Source of the DNA: Amycolatopsis iheyensis
GTDB taxonomy: Bacteria > Actinomycetota > Actinomycetes > Mycobacteriales > Pseudonocardiaceae
Direction of reading: 5' to 3'
NCBI RefSeq assembly: GCF_024703995.1
Contig: NZ_JAMXQV010000014.1
Location: 124,001 to 188,000, forward strand
DNA: 64,000 nt
The position numbers and the translations under genes are program-made. Below the pieces are notes generated by a model. It saw only the letters and a list, made by a program, of their open reading frames with translations, made no database searches and was not told where the DNA came from. Shown here one piece after another: positions 50,901-59,560 of this stretch (position 1 is the first letter of the stretch; every line of letters starts with the position of its first letter).

Positions 50901-51784
50901 GCCCAGCTCGGCCGCCACGCGCCGGTGGCGTGCTGCTCCCGGCCGAGGTACGTGCGCAAGGCGGTCAACGCCGGGTGCGCGTTGTCCCGGCGCCAGACCA
51001 GCGAGTGCGGGTACACGGGCGCCGGGTTCTCGATCGGCACGCGCCGCAGGTCGTGTCCCGGTGGCCACAGCACGCGGCTCCCCGCCCCGACGAGCGTCGC
51101 CACCTCCGCCGACTCCGCAAGGGTGTCGAGCACGACCTCGGTGCCGAAGTTCGGCCCGGCGGCGTCGATCGACAGCCCGAACGCGGCCGCGAACCCGGCG
51201 TAGTAGGCGCCCCACTCGGTCCCGGGCACCACCCCGGGCATCCAGAGCCGGTGCCCCGCCAGCTCGGCCGGGGTCACCGAAGCCGCGCCGGCCAGTGGGT
51301 GGGTGGGACCGCACAACAGCTGGAGCGGCTCGTCGTGCACCCACTGCGCCGCGAGGTCTTCGGGCAGCTCGACGACCGCGCGGAAGGAGGCGTCGACCGA
51401 GCCGTCGTGGAGGGCGGACGTGTCGAAGAGGGTCACGACTTCCAGCGCGATGTCCGGGTGGGCCTCGTGGAACTCGCGCAGCAGGGAGGCGGGGCACAGG
51501 CGCCGGCCGATGACGTCGACCCGAAGCGGGCCGCTGCGCACGGACGCGAGCGCCCGTAGTTCGGCACGGAGGAGTTCGCGCGCGTGCGGCAGGAAGGCTC
51601 GCCCGTCCCCGGTGAGCACGGCGCCCCGCGCGGTGCGGGTGAACAGCCGCGTGCCGAGCGACTTCTCCAACGCGGCGATGCGCTTCGAGACGGCTTGCTG
51701 CGTGACCGAGAGATCGGCCGCGGCATCCTGGAACCGCCCGGCATCCGCGGCGGCGACGAAGGTGCGCACGGCATCGAGGTCCAC
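50867..51784 (-). CDS. LysR-family regulator
   Basis: A 305-residue LTTR. HTH at 1-60 (LDAVRTFVAAADAGRFQDAAADLSVTQQAVSKRIAALEKSLGTRLF) and effector domain from about 85 (GPLRVDVIGRRLCPASLLREF onward). The GTG at 51784 starts the HTH directly; the longer upstream frame is translation of the 82-bp repeat and is not protein. It is divergent from an MFS gene, the usual regulator/target layout, with the repeat array in between. Confidence 0.92.
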   Translation of the reverse strand: MDLDAVRTFVAAADAGRFQDAAADLSVTQQAVSKRIAALEKSLGTRLFTRTARGAVLTGDGRAFLPHARELLRAELRALASVRSGPLRVDVIGRRLCPASLLREFHEAHPDIALEVVTLFDTSALHDGSVDASFRAVVELPEDLAAQWVHDEPLQLLCGPTHPLAGAASVTPAELAGHRLWMPGVVPGTEWGAYYAGFAAAFGLSIDAAGPNFGTEVVLDTLAESAEVATLVGAGSRVLWPPGHDLRRVPIENPAPVYPHSLVWRRDNAHPALTALRTYLGREQHATGAWRPSWAQPSRTVPSTG

Positions 51785-51804
51785 AGCGGTCGACTCTAGA
51801 TCGG

Positions 51805-52193
51805 CGACGCGGTGTGGTGGCTTGCCGCCTGGTGGGTTGTGTGCCGGCGCGGCGGTGGGTTGGCGGTGCCGTCGGTTCTGCGGCGGCGACGCGGTGTGGT
51901 GGCTTGCCGCCTGGTGGGTTGTGTGCCGGCGCGGCGGTGGGTTGGCGGTGCCGTCGGTTCTGCGGCGGCGACGCGGTGTGGTGGCTTGCCGCCTGGTGGG
52001 TTGTGTGCCGGCGCGGCGGTGGGTTGGCGGTGCCGTCGGTTCTGCGGCGGCGACGCGGTGTGGTGGCTTGCCGCCTGGTGGGTTGTGTGCCGGCGTGGCG
52101 GTGGGTTGGCGGTGCCGTCGGTTCTGCGGCGGCGACGCGGTGTGGTGGCTTGCCGCCTGGTGGGTTGTGTGCCGGCGTGGCGGTGGTCGGCGG
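51805..52193. repeat. 82-bp tandem repeat array (minisatellite) in a divergent promoter
   Basis: Units start with CGACGCGGTGTGG at 51805, 51887, 51969, 52051 and 52133; four are complete and the fifth breaks off near 52193. Copies are almost identical; the first three have GGCGCGGCGG where the last two have GGCGTGGCGG. The array fills most of the 503-bp gap between the LysR and MFS starts. Because 82 is not a multiple of 3 the reading frame rotates, so it does not encode protein. The rest of the gap shows no clear element. Confidence 0.95.
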
Positions 52194-52287
52194 CGCCGCC
52201 GACTTCTGGCCACAACGCGCCGTTGTGGCTCGCCGCCGTGCCGGTTGTTTGCTCCGCGCGGCCCTCCCCGGCTTTGATCTCCCCGTG

Positions 52288-53499
52288 ATGCGCGGGCGGT
52301 CGCTGGGGCCGCGGTTCAGGTGGCTCTGGTCGGCGTACGCGGTGAGCGCGTTCGGGACCTGGCTCGGCTTCGGCGCCTTCCCGATGCTGGCCATCCTCGT
52401 GCTGCACGCCGGGCCCGCGGCGGTTTCGGCGCTCGCCGCGGTCGGGCCGGCCGTCGGGGCGCTCGTGGCCGTTCCGCTGGGTCCGTGGGTCGACCGGCGC
52501 CGGAAGCGGCCGGTCATGGTCGCCATGGACGTCGTCCGGTTCGCCGCGCTGCTCAGCGTGCCCGCCCTCTACCTCCTCGGGTCGCTGAGCTTCGGGCAGC
52601 TGCTCGCCGTGTCGGTGGTCGTCGCCGCGGCGGACATCACCTTCACCTCCGCCAGCGGCGCCTTCCTGAAGGGCCTGGTGCCGCCCGAAGACCTGCTCGT
52701 CGCCAACGGGCGCTTCGAGTCGACGAACTGGACCGCCACCGCGCTCGGCCCGCCGCTCGGCGGGGCCGCGTTCGCGTTGTTCGGCCCGGTGACCGCGGTC
52801 GCCGCGAACGCCGTCAGCTTCCTGCTCTCCGCACTCGGGATCCGGGCGATCGGCGGCGAGGAACCCCGCCCGAAGCAGGCCGCCCGGCTGCGTGCGCGTG
52901 ACCTCGCCGATGGCTGGCGCACCATCCTGACCCACCCGGGGCTGCGGCCGCTGTACTTCAACGTCCTGCTGTTCAACGGCCTGATCATGGCCACCGAACC
53001 GCTGCTCGCCGTGCTGATGCTGAACCAGCTCGGGTTCACGCCGTGGCAGTACGGGCTCGCCTTCGCCGTCCCGTGCCTCGGCGGGCTGGCCGGCTCGCGG
53101 CTGACCCCGCGGCTCGTCCGGCGGTTCGGCAGGCACCCCGTCCTGCTGACGTCGGGCGCGGTCCGCGCCTGCTGGCTGCTCGCGCTCGCCTTCCTCCCGG
53201 CGGGCGGTGGCGGGCTCGCCTTCGTCATGCTCGTCGAGCTGGGCCTGATCGCGAGCTGCAGTGTGTTCAACCCCGTCCTCGCGACCTACCGGCTCGAACA
53301 ACTCCCGGCGGACCGCGTCGCGAGCACGCTCTCGGCGTGGTCGGTCAGCACCAAGGCGTCGATCGCCACGCTGACCGCGCTCTGGGGTGTCCTCGCGAGC
53401 TTCACGGGACCGCGGGTCGCGATCGGCGTCGCCGGGGTTCTGGTGCTCGTGACACCGTTGCTGCTGCCGCGTCGCGACCGGACGCCGGTGGCCGTCTAA
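52288..53499 (+). CDS. MFS transporter (MFS_3/enterobactin-exporter-like)
   Basis: A 403-residue transporter with about 11-12 TM helices. Typical parts: WLWSAYAVSAFGTWLGFGAF, GPWVDRRRKRPVM (motif A), FTSASGAFLKGLVPPEDLLVANGRFEST, and VASTLSAWSVSTKASIATL. This is the MFS_3 subfamily, which includes macrolide and siderophore exporters. ATG 52288 (or GTG 52285); no good ribosome binding site. Probably controlled by the divergent LysR; the cargo is unknown. Confidence 0.88.
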   Translation: MRGRSLGPRFRWLWSAYAVSAFGTWLGFGAFPMLAILVLHAGPAAVSALAAVGPAVGALVAVPLGPWVDRRRKRPVMVAMDVVRFAALLSVPALYLLGSLSFGQLLAVSVVVAAADITFTSASGAFLKGLVPPEDLLVANGRFESTNWTATALGPPLGGAAFALFGPVTAVAANAVSFLLSALGIRAIGGEEPRPKQAARLRARDLADGWRTILTHPGLRPLYFNVLLFNGLIMATEPLLAVLMLNQLGFTPWQYGLAFAVPCLGGLAGSRLTPRLVRRFGRHPVLLTSGAVRACWLLALAFLPAGGGGLAFVMLVELGLIASCSVFNPVLATYRLEQLPADRVASTLSAWSVSTKASIATLTALWGVLASFTGPRVAIGVAGVLVLVTPLLLPRRDRTPVAV

Positions 53500-54233
53500 C
53501 CCAGCGGCTTCCGCGTCGCCTGCTCGGTCTCCAGCACGCCCTGCCGGATCCCCTCCAGCTGGTCGCTCAGCTCCCGCACCGCGCCGGTGTCCACCGCGAC
53601 GTCCGTGGTCGCGGCGGTCAGCTCCGCGACCCGCGCCACCAGGCTGTCCAGCCCCAGCGCGCCGGACTGCAGCTGCGCCAGCAGCTTTTCCCGCGCCGCC
53701 GAAAGGCGGGCGTGGACGTCCGCCTGGGCCCGGACCGCCGTCAGTGCCTGCTCCAGGTCACCCCGGACCTCCTCACCGGCCGAACTCAGCGACTGCTCCA
53801 GCCGCCGCCGTTCCCGCGCGACGGCGTCGAGGTCGACCCGCGAAAGCGCCTTCCCCGTCGCCGACGCGCGGCCCGCCAGGCGCCGCAACGTCGACAGCGT
53901 CTCCCGGACCACCGGTGTCATCTCCGCGACGCGGTCGGCCAGCGGACCCGGGTCGAGCGACGAGCTCAGCGACGCGAACCCGCCGGCCGCGCCCTCGGCC
54001 CGGTGCAGCCAGTTCTCCTCGTCGGACCCCGCCGCGACATCGAGCACCCGCGCCGCGCGCGGTTCCGGCGCCCGCTCGCGGCCCACGGACGCCACGCCCG
54101 CGCGCGCGAGGAGCACCGCCACCCCGATCAGGACGGCGACGAGCACCGGCAGCTGCACCGCCCACGCCACCCCGGCGGAGGTGGCGGCGAGCAGCAGGCC
54201 CCACGGTTCGGCGAGCTCACGGGCGAACTTCAT
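53496..54233 (-). CDS. Membrane protein with coiled-coil domain
   Basis: A 245-residue protein: two close N-terminal TM helices (about 10-26 and 28-46, WGLLLAATSAGVAWAV and VLVAVLIGVAVLLARA), then a long helical, charged domain (RETLSTLRRLAGRAS, AVARERRRLEQSLSSAGEEVRGDLEQAL, LSAAREKLLAQLQSG) likely to be coiled coil. No family recognised. It starts 1 nt after the VWA gene stop, so it is probably its operon partner, comparable to toxic-anion-resistance/VWA gene sets, though that comparison is inference. Confidence 0.75.
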   Translation of the reverse strand: MKFARELAEPWGLLLAATSAGVAWAVQLPVLVAVLIGVAVLLARAGVASVGRERAPEPRAARVLDVAAGSDEENWLHRAEGAAGGFASLSSSLDPGPLADRVAEMTPVVRETLSTLRRLAGRASATGKALSRVDLDAVARERRRLEQSLSSAGEEVRGDLEQALTAVRAQADVHARLSAAREKLLAQLQSGALGLDSLVARVAELTAATTDVAVDTGAVRELSDQLEGIRQGVLETEQATRKPLG

Positions 54234-54234
54234 G

Positions 54235-56040
54235 TCAGAAGTTCGAGATCACGGACGTGAACACCTGGTTGATCGAGTCCGGTTTGGACGAGTCGTACTC
54301 CGATCCCTCGGTCGCTTCCGCGATCTGCTTGAGCACGTCCTGGTCGGCGTCCGAGCCGTAGGCGATGGTGAACAGCCGGACCGTCTCCGCGTTGCCCTCC
54401 GGCCGCAGCTGCGGCAGCAGGTGCTCGAGGTCGACGCCGCCGGAGTCCTCGTTGCGGCCGTCGGTCAGCACGACGACCGCGTTGATCGCCGCCGGGTCGA
54501 TGTGCGCCTTCATGTACTCGTAAGCGGCCTGCGAGGAGTCGTAGAGCCCGGTGCCCGCCTGCGGCGTCAACCCGCTCAGCCGCATGGCCAGCGTCTCCTT
54601 GCCGCTGGTCCCGAGCGCCTGCACCGGGACCAGCTCCTGGTAGTCCTTATCGCCGTCGAGGTGGGTGGAGAACTGCCAGAGCCCGACCTGGTCGCGCGGC
54701 ACGAACTGGCCCAGCGCGTCGATCGCGGCCTGCTTGGCCAGGTCGATCTTGCTCTTGCCGGTGCCCTTGACCTCGTCGCCCATCGAGCCCGAGACGTCCA
54801 CGACCAGCAGCACGTTCGCCTTCTTGCGCAGCTCGGTCCACGACGCCAGCAGCTTCGACAGCACCGTCGGCGACGGCGGCCGGATGAAGTTGATCTTCGC
54901 GTCCGGCTGGACGCCGTTCGCGGTGGTCGCCTGCGGGCCGGGCTTGCCCTCGAACGACCGGAAGCCCAGCGCGGCGAACCGCGCTTGCGTCTCCGGGCCG
55001 CGCAGGTAGCCGAGGAAGTCGGCGGCGATCTGCTTGCGCGTCGGGTCGGCCCAGTTCAGCGTGACGAAGGGGTGGTCGGAGTTGAGCGTGCCGTCCGCCG
55101 GGTAGATCGCGACGATCGGCACCTTCGGCGGCGCGTGCTGGCCGACCTTGGCCGGGTCGTTCGTCGGGTTGCCCTGGTTGTAGCCGATCAGCGAGCTCTC
55201 CTCGACGGTCACCGCCGAGATGTAGGACAGCGCCGCGCCGCGGTCGTCGGCCTTCTGCAGGTTCGTCAGGAACGTGAGCGTGTTGTCGCCGTAGTGCACG
55301 ATCGCCTGCTCGATGTTCGAGACGAACTGCTTCGCCTCGGGCTTCTCGAGCGCGGCGGCGGTGAGGTCGGACGACGTCCCGGTGGCCGCGTAGTACGCGC
55401 CGATGGTCGCGTTCAGGCCGGCGGTGGAGATGTTCGGGTTCGTCTTGCCCAGCCGGAACTTGCCCCACTCGGGGTGACCGTACTTCGCCCAGCCCGCCGG
55501 GTCGGTCGCCAGCGTGGCGAGGTCCTTCCAGCCGATCGGCTTGGCCGGCCAGCCCAGCGCCTCGGCCATCGGCTTCGGCATGGCGACGGTCAGCGGCGAG
55601 TTCGCGATCGACTGCGGGTCGCCGTCCGGCACGATCGAGCCGGTGTCGCCCTTCGCGTTGACGCGCAGCAGGTTGACCCAGCCGCTCGCGGCCGGCGTCC
55701 AGACGTCCGGGCGCGGCCCGTCGGTGGCCTCGTTCCAGCCGTTCGCCAGCGCCTGCATCGCGATGCCCGACGACTTCGATTTCACCAGCACGTCGACACA
55801 ATGGCCGGCGACGGTCCGTCCGGAGTAGGCCTTCGCGGCCTCTTGGACTATTCCGACCTTTTCCGGGGACGACGCGACGTTGATCGCGATGGCGTCGGTG
55901 CCGGTGCATTTCGGCGCGTCGGCCTCATCGGAACCGCTGGTCCAGTACCGGATGCCGATGATCAGCCCGGCGGCGACCACGATCGCGGCCAGGAACGGGA
56001 GAAACTTTCTCTTGCGCCGTGCTGGTTGGGAATTGATCAT
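54235..56040 (-). CDS. Solute-binding plus VWA domain membrane-anchored protein
   Basis: A 601-residue protein with an N-terminal TM anchor (about 13-30), a periplasmic solute-binding-like domain (about 50-370: INVASSPEKVGIVQEAAKAYSGR, DVWTPAASGWVNLLR, GWKDLATLATDPAGWAKYG) and a C-terminal VWA domain (about 410-601) with an intact MIDAS: DVSGSMG near 413 and LTDGRNED near 522. Fusing ligand capture to a metal-dependent adhesion domain is seen in actinobacterial envelope proteins of unknown role. ATG start at 56040. Confidence 0.87.
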   Translation of the reverse strand: MINSQPARRKRKFLPFLAAIVVAAGLIIGIRYWTSGSDEADAPKCTGTDAIAINVASSPEKVGIVQEAAKAYSGRTVAGHCVDVLVKSKSSGIAMQALANGWNEATDGPRPDVWTPAASGWVNLLRVNAKGDTGSIVPDGDPQSIANSPLTVAMPKPMAEALGWPAKPIGWKDLATLATDPAGWAKYGHPEWGKFRLGKTNPNISTAGLNATIGAYYAATGTSSDLTAAALEKPEAKQFVSNIEQAIVHYGDNTLTFLTNLQKADDRGAALSYISAVTVEESSLIGYNQGNPTNDPAKVGQHAPPKVPIVAIYPADGTLNSDHPFVTLNWADPTRKQIAADFLGYLRGPETQARFAALGFRSFEGKPGPQATTANGVQPDAKINFIRPPSPTVLSKLLASWTELRKKANVLLVVDVSGSMGDEVKGTGKSKIDLAKQAAIDALGQFVPRDQVGLWQFSTHLDGDKDYQELVPVQALGTSGKETLAMRLSGLTPQAGTGLYDSSQAAYEYMKAHIDPAAINAVVVLTDGRNEDSGGVDLEHLLPQLRPEGNAETVRLFTIAYGSDADQDVLKQIAEATEGSEYDSSKPDSINQVFTSVISNF

Positions 56041-56112
56041 TGAAACCCTCCCCGTCCGCCACCCGGAAAAACCATTATCGGGCAGCGGAACGGGGCGGGG
56101 ACGGTAATTTGA

Positions 56113-57282
56113 CTATTCCTTAGGGCCGCGCTTCGACCACGTCCACGCGTACCCCGGGTCCTCGGACGCGTCGGCGGCTTCGCCGAGCTCCAGCGGCGCG
56201 AACGTGTCGACCATGACGGCGGTCTCGTCGAAGAACTCGGCGCCGATCGACGCCTCCGCCGCGCCCGGCTGCGGCCCGTGCGTGAAGCCCGACGGGTGCA
56301 GCGACAGCGAGCCGACGCCGATGCCGGACCCCTTGCGGGCCTCGTAGTTGCCGCGCACGTAGAACATCAGCTCGTCGGAGTCGACGTTCGCGTGGTTGTA
56401 CGGCACCGGGATCGAGTCCTGGTGGTAGTCGACCTTCCGCGGGCAGAAGGAGCAGACGACGAAGTTCGGGCCCTCGAACGTCTGGTGCACGGGCGGCGGC
56501 TGGTGCACGCGGCCGGTGATCGGCTCGAAGTCGTCGATGTTGAACACCCACGGATAGAGGCAGCCGTCCCAGCCGACGACGTCGAAGGGGTGCGTCGCGT
56601 AGGTGTAGCGCGTCAGGCCCGCGCGGTGGCGCACGAGGACCTCGACGTCCTCGCCGTCCACCACCAGCGGCGCCGAAGGCCCGCGGATGTCGCGCTCGCA
56701 GTACGGCGAGTGTTCGAGGAACTGGCCCTTCGCGGACAGGTACCGCTTCGGCGGCCCGATGTGCCCGCGCGCCTCCAGGATGAACAGGCCGACCTCGCCG
56801 TGGGGCAGGACGCGGTAGGTGCACGACGTCGGCAGCACGAGGTAGTCGCCGTCGCCGATCTCGAGGCTGCCGTAGCTCGTCTCGACGGTCGCGGAGCCGC
56901 CCTGGACGTAGAAGAGCTCGTCGCCGGCCGCGTTGCGGTACAGCGGGCTGGGCGCGGTCGCGGTGACGAAGCCGATGGTGACGTCGTGGTTGCCGAACAG
57001 CCGCCGCCGGTCGGTCACCGCGTCGGCGTCGCCGAACTTGAGGTCCTGGGTCTTGAACGCGCGCGGCTTGAGGGGCAGGTTCGGGGTGAGCGACCCGCGG
57101 TCCTCCTCGACGGTCACGGCGTCGACGATCGCCGTCGGCAGGCCGCGGTGGTAGAGCAGCGCGGAGTCGGCGGAGAAGCCCTCGACACCCATCAGCTCCT
57201 CGGCGTAGAGGCCGCCGCCGGGCTTGCGGAACGCGGTGTGCCGCTTGTGCGGGATCTCGCCTACTTGCCGGTAGTAAGGCAT
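56113..57282 (-). CDS. hmgA: Homogentisate 1,2-dioxygenase
   Basis: A 389-residue cupin-fold enzyme that opens the ring of homogentisate to maleylacetoacetate in tyrosine/phenylalanine breakdown. Iron ligands are expected in HPSGFTHGPQPGA (His) and EFFDETAVMVDTF / VPYNHANVDSDELMFYVRG (Glu and His); PLYRNAAGDELFYVQGGSATVET is the cupin core. ATG 57282 follows GGAGGGAGC. Divergent from an unknown gene and an IclR regulator, the common layout for this pathway. Confidence 0.9.
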   Translation of the reverse strand: MPYYRQVGEIPHKRHTAFRKPGGGLYAEELMGVEGFSADSALLYHRGLPTAIVDAVTVEEDRGSLTPNLPLKPRAFKTQDLKFGDADAVTDRRRLFGNHDVTIGFVTATAPSPLYRNAAGDELFYVQGGSATVETSYGSLEIGDGDYLVLPTSCTYRVLPHGEVGLFILEARGHIGPPKRYLSAKGQFLEHSPYCERDIRGPSAPLVVDGEDVEVLVRHRAGLTRYTYATHPFDVVGWDGCLYPWVFNIDDFEPITGRVHQPPPVHQTFEGPNFVVCSFCPRKVDYHQDSIPVPYNHANVDSDELMFYVRGNYEARKGSGIGVGSLSLHPSGFTHGPQPGAAEASIGAEFFDETAVMVDTFAPLELGEAADASEDPGYAWTWSKRGPKE

Positions 57283-57311
57283 CGGCGCTCCCTCCAAAAG
57301 GCGTCCGTTGT

Positions 57312-57340
57312 GCGAACGATTTTGTCCTCATGTCGTACGC
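57312..57340. promoter_or_regulatory. Candidate IclR operator
   Basis: GCGAACGA (57312-57319) and TCGTACGC (57333-57340) form a 7-of-8 inverted repeat 13 nt apart, in the intergenic region between hmgA and the unknown gene cotranscribed with IclR. Confidence 0.5.
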
Positions 57341-57347
57341 TACTAGC

Positions 57348-58223
57348 GTGTCAGTCGTGTCAAGCGCTGTGGAACTCACGCCCCCCGGCCCCCGTGGAAT
57401 TCCTCCCCTGTTCGCGAGGCTCGTCGACGACTCGGCGTTGTTCCCTCCGGGCGATGCGGCCATGCCCGAAGCCCTGCGCGCGCACTTCGCGAGCCGGGAG
57501 TCCGAGCACGCCGGTGTCCTGGGGGTTTTCCTCTGCCAGGCGTCCCGGCTGCCGGAGCTGATCACCGAGCTGATCAAGATCAAGCCGAAGCAGCCGCTGC
57601 CGCTTTCGCTGATCATCGACACCGGTCTCGGCGGGGTGCCGAAGGCGATCTCGATCGTCGAGTCGCGCAGCGAGCTGCTCGCGCTGCGGATGGTCGAGAT
57701 GCCGGCGCCGTCGGACGTCGACGAGGTCTGGCTGGAGCGCGTCTCGGAGTTCGTCCCCGAGGACGTCATCCGGGTGGTCGAGCCGCGGCGCGGCGTCGGC
57801 TGGCTCGACGGCGTCCGCAAGGTGATCGAGCACGGCAGCTGGCCGAAGATCCGCTGCGGCGGCAAGGCGGGCGAGAACTTCCCCAACGTCGACGAGGTGG
57901 CGGACTTCCTCGCCGTCGTCAGCGGGTCCACCGGGGCGTCGTTCAAGGCGACGAACAGCCTGCACCGCGCGGTCCGGCACACCGACCCGGACACCGGGTT
58001 CGTGCACCACGGCTTCCTCAACCTGCTCGTGGCCTCCGCGCGCAGCCTCGCCGGCGGTGACGTCCGCGCGGCGCTGGAGTCGACCGACGCCGAAGCGCTG
58101 GCCGACGAGGCCCGCGGGTTGTCCGAGCAGGCCGCGAAGGCCGTGCGGGCGCTCTTCGCGTCGTACGCGGCGGCGTCGTTCGAGCAGCCGGTGCGCGACA
58201 TGGGCGAACTCGGCTTGCTGTGA
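57348..58223 (+). CDS. Hypothetical protein linked to hmgA
   Basis: A 291-residue soluble protein (longer if ATG 57330 is used). Features: GPRGIPPLFARLVDDSALFPPGDAAMPEAL at the start, LPLSLIIDTGLGGVPKAISIVE, KIRCGGKAGENFPNVDEVADFLAVV and FKATNSLHRAVRHTDPDTGFVHHGFLNLL. The alternation of strands and helices suggests a TIM-barrel-like fold, but no enzyme family is recognised. No ribosome binding site precedes any start; the GTG at 57348 would suit a leaderless message. It is coupled to the IclR gene (GTGA overlap) and divergent from hmgA, so a step in homogentisate/tyrosine breakdown is plausible. Confidence 0.75.
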   Translation: MSVVSSAVELTPPGPRGIPPLFARLVDDSALFPPGDAAMPEALRAHFASRESEHAGVLGVFLCQASRLPELITELIKIKPKQPLPLSLIIDTGLGGVPKAISIVESRSELLALRMVEMPAPSDVDEVWLERVSEFVPEDVIRVVEPRRGVGWLDGVRKVIEHGSWPKIRCGGKAGENFPNVDEVADFLAVVSGSTGASFKATNSLHRAVRHTDPDTGFVHHGFLNLLVASARSLAGGDVRAALESTDAEALADEARGLSEQAAKAVRALFASYAAASFEQPVRDMGELGLL

Positions 58224-58855
58224 CCAGCCGGGAGGGGTCGCTGACGCTCGACCGCGGCTTGGCGCTGCTGCAGGCGGTGGCCGACGCCGGCGGCGACGCG
58301 GCGACCATCTCCGAGCTGGCCGTGGCCATCGGGGCCAGCCGCGCGGCCGTCTACCGGCTCCTCGTGCCGCTGTCGGAGCGCGGGCTGGTCTGGCGGGACG
58401 GCACGAAGGTCCGGCTCGGTGTCGGCCTGCTCCGGCTGGCCGGGCAGGTGCTCCCGCAGCTGCGGGACGCCGCCGGCCCGGTGCTGCGCGAGCTGGCCGA
58501 GAAGGTCGGCGCGACCGCGCACCTGTCGGTCGCGCAGGGGACGCAAGCGCTTGCGGTGGCCGTCGTCGAGCCGTCGTGGACGAGCTTCCACGTCGCTTAC
58601 CGCGTCGGCAGCCGGCACTCGCTGACGTCGGGCGCGGCGGGCCGGGCGATGTCGCTGCGCCCGGGCGGCGACGGCTGGGTGACGTCGACGGGTGAGCTGG
58701 AGGCGGGCGCGTCCGGCGTCGCGGCGCCGGTGCGTGGGGTGCCGGGGCTGAAGGCGAGCGTCGGGGTCGTCTCGCTGGAGCCGCTCAAGGCCGCCGAGGT
58801 GGGCCCTCAGGTCGTCGCGGCCGCCGGCCGACTGGCCGACATCCTGAAGGTCTAG
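58220..58855 (+). CDS. IclR-family regulator
   Basis: A 211-residue regulator with an N-terminal winged HTH (LDRGLALLQAVADAGGDAATISELAVAIGASRAAVYRLLVPLSERGLV) and an effector domain (GATAHLSVAQGTQALAVAVVEP, GLKASVGVVSLEPL). The C-terminal domain is shorter than the typical 250 residues. GTG overlaps the upstream stop. It most likely controls the hmgA divergent promoter in response to homogentisate or a related aromatic acid. Confidence 0.9.
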   Translation: MTSREGSLTLDRGLALLQAVADAGGDAATISELAVAIGASRAAVYRLLVPLSERGLVWRDGTKVRLGVGLLRLAGQVLPQLRDAAGPVLRELAEKVGATAHLSVAQGTQALAVAVVEPSWTSFHVAYRVGSRHSLTSGAAGRAMSLRPGGDGWVTSTGELEAGASGVAAPVRGVPGLKASVGVVSLEPLKAAEVGPQVVAAAGRLADILKV

Positions 58856-59499
58856 CGCAGCGGCTTGACCATCGTCAGCAGCAGCGTGACGTCGATCGTG
58901 AACAGCAGCCGCTCGAACAGCCCCAGCGTGACCTCCTGGTTGGCCGGACCGAGCACGAGTGTCAGGACGAACCCGCCGAGCACGACGCCGATGCTGGCGA
59001 AGCTCGCCGTGGCCAGCCGCCGGATCGTCGTCCGGCGCGGCTCCCACGGGCAGCGCTCGCGGCCCTTCTTCGTCAGCACGAACGCGGCCGCGGGCAGGGC
59101 GACGAACGCCGTGAGCGCGGCGAGGTTGTGGACCTGCCCGGCCAGTGAGCGCGCCTGGCCGTCGGGGTCGACGGGCACGAGCCCGCACACGAGCAGTCCG
59201 GCCGACCAGACACCGAGCAGCACGCAGACGGTCGTGGTGCCCGGCCGGTGCGCCCGCGCGATGCCGGCGAGCAACGCGACCGAGCCGAACGACAGGGCCA
59301 GGCACATCACGCTGAACAGGGGCGCGGCCGAGGCCGAGCCGAGCTTGCCGTAGACGTACTCCGAGAGCGTCTGCCAGATCGGGCTGACCTGGCCGGACAG
59401 GCGCAGGTGCAGTTCGATCGAGATGGCCACGGCGAGGCCGATGCCGCCGAGCGCGATCCGGCCGTGCACCGGCGAGACCGCAGGCAGGGGCTTGTTCAC
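58852..59499 (-). CDS. DUF998 membrane protein
   Basis: A 215-residue protein with six predicted TM helices (first near 15-30, IALGGIGLAVAISIEL). Motifs SPIWQTLSEYVYGKLG and CGLVPVDPDGQARSLAGQVHNLAALTAFVALPAAAF are those of DUF998. The GTG start is at 59499. Function unknown. Tail-to-tail 4-nt overlap with the IclR gene. Confidence 0.85.
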   Translation of the reverse strand: MNKPLPAVSPVHGRIALGGIGLAVAISIELHLRLSGQVSPIWQTLSEYVYGKLGSASAAPLFSVMCLALSFGSVALLAGIARAHRPGTTTVCVLLGVWSAGLLVCGLVPVDPDGQARSLAGQVHNLAALTAFVALPAAAFVLTKKGRERCPWEPRRTTIRRLATASFASIGVVLGGFVLTLVLGPANQEVTLGLFERLLFTIDVTLLLTMVKPLR

Positions 59500-59560
59500 C
59501 TGGCTTCCACCCTTTCGTTTCCGAAAGGTTACCCGGCGACCCTGTGAAAGAGCTGTCGGC

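Noticed and set aside
51812..52288. Repeat-encoded protein in the 82-bp array (Trp/Gly/Cys-rich)
   Set aside because: 82 bp is not a multiple of three, so the frame rotates from unit to unit; there is no ribosome binding site or codon bias.
49728..52526. 932-codon reverse frame across LysR and the repeat array
   Set aside because: It reads the 82-bp repeats and LysR out of frame; no domain is recognisable.
56120..59305. 1061-codon reverse frame across hmgA and IclR
   Set aside because: Shadow of hmgA and opposite-strand genes; no homology-like segments.
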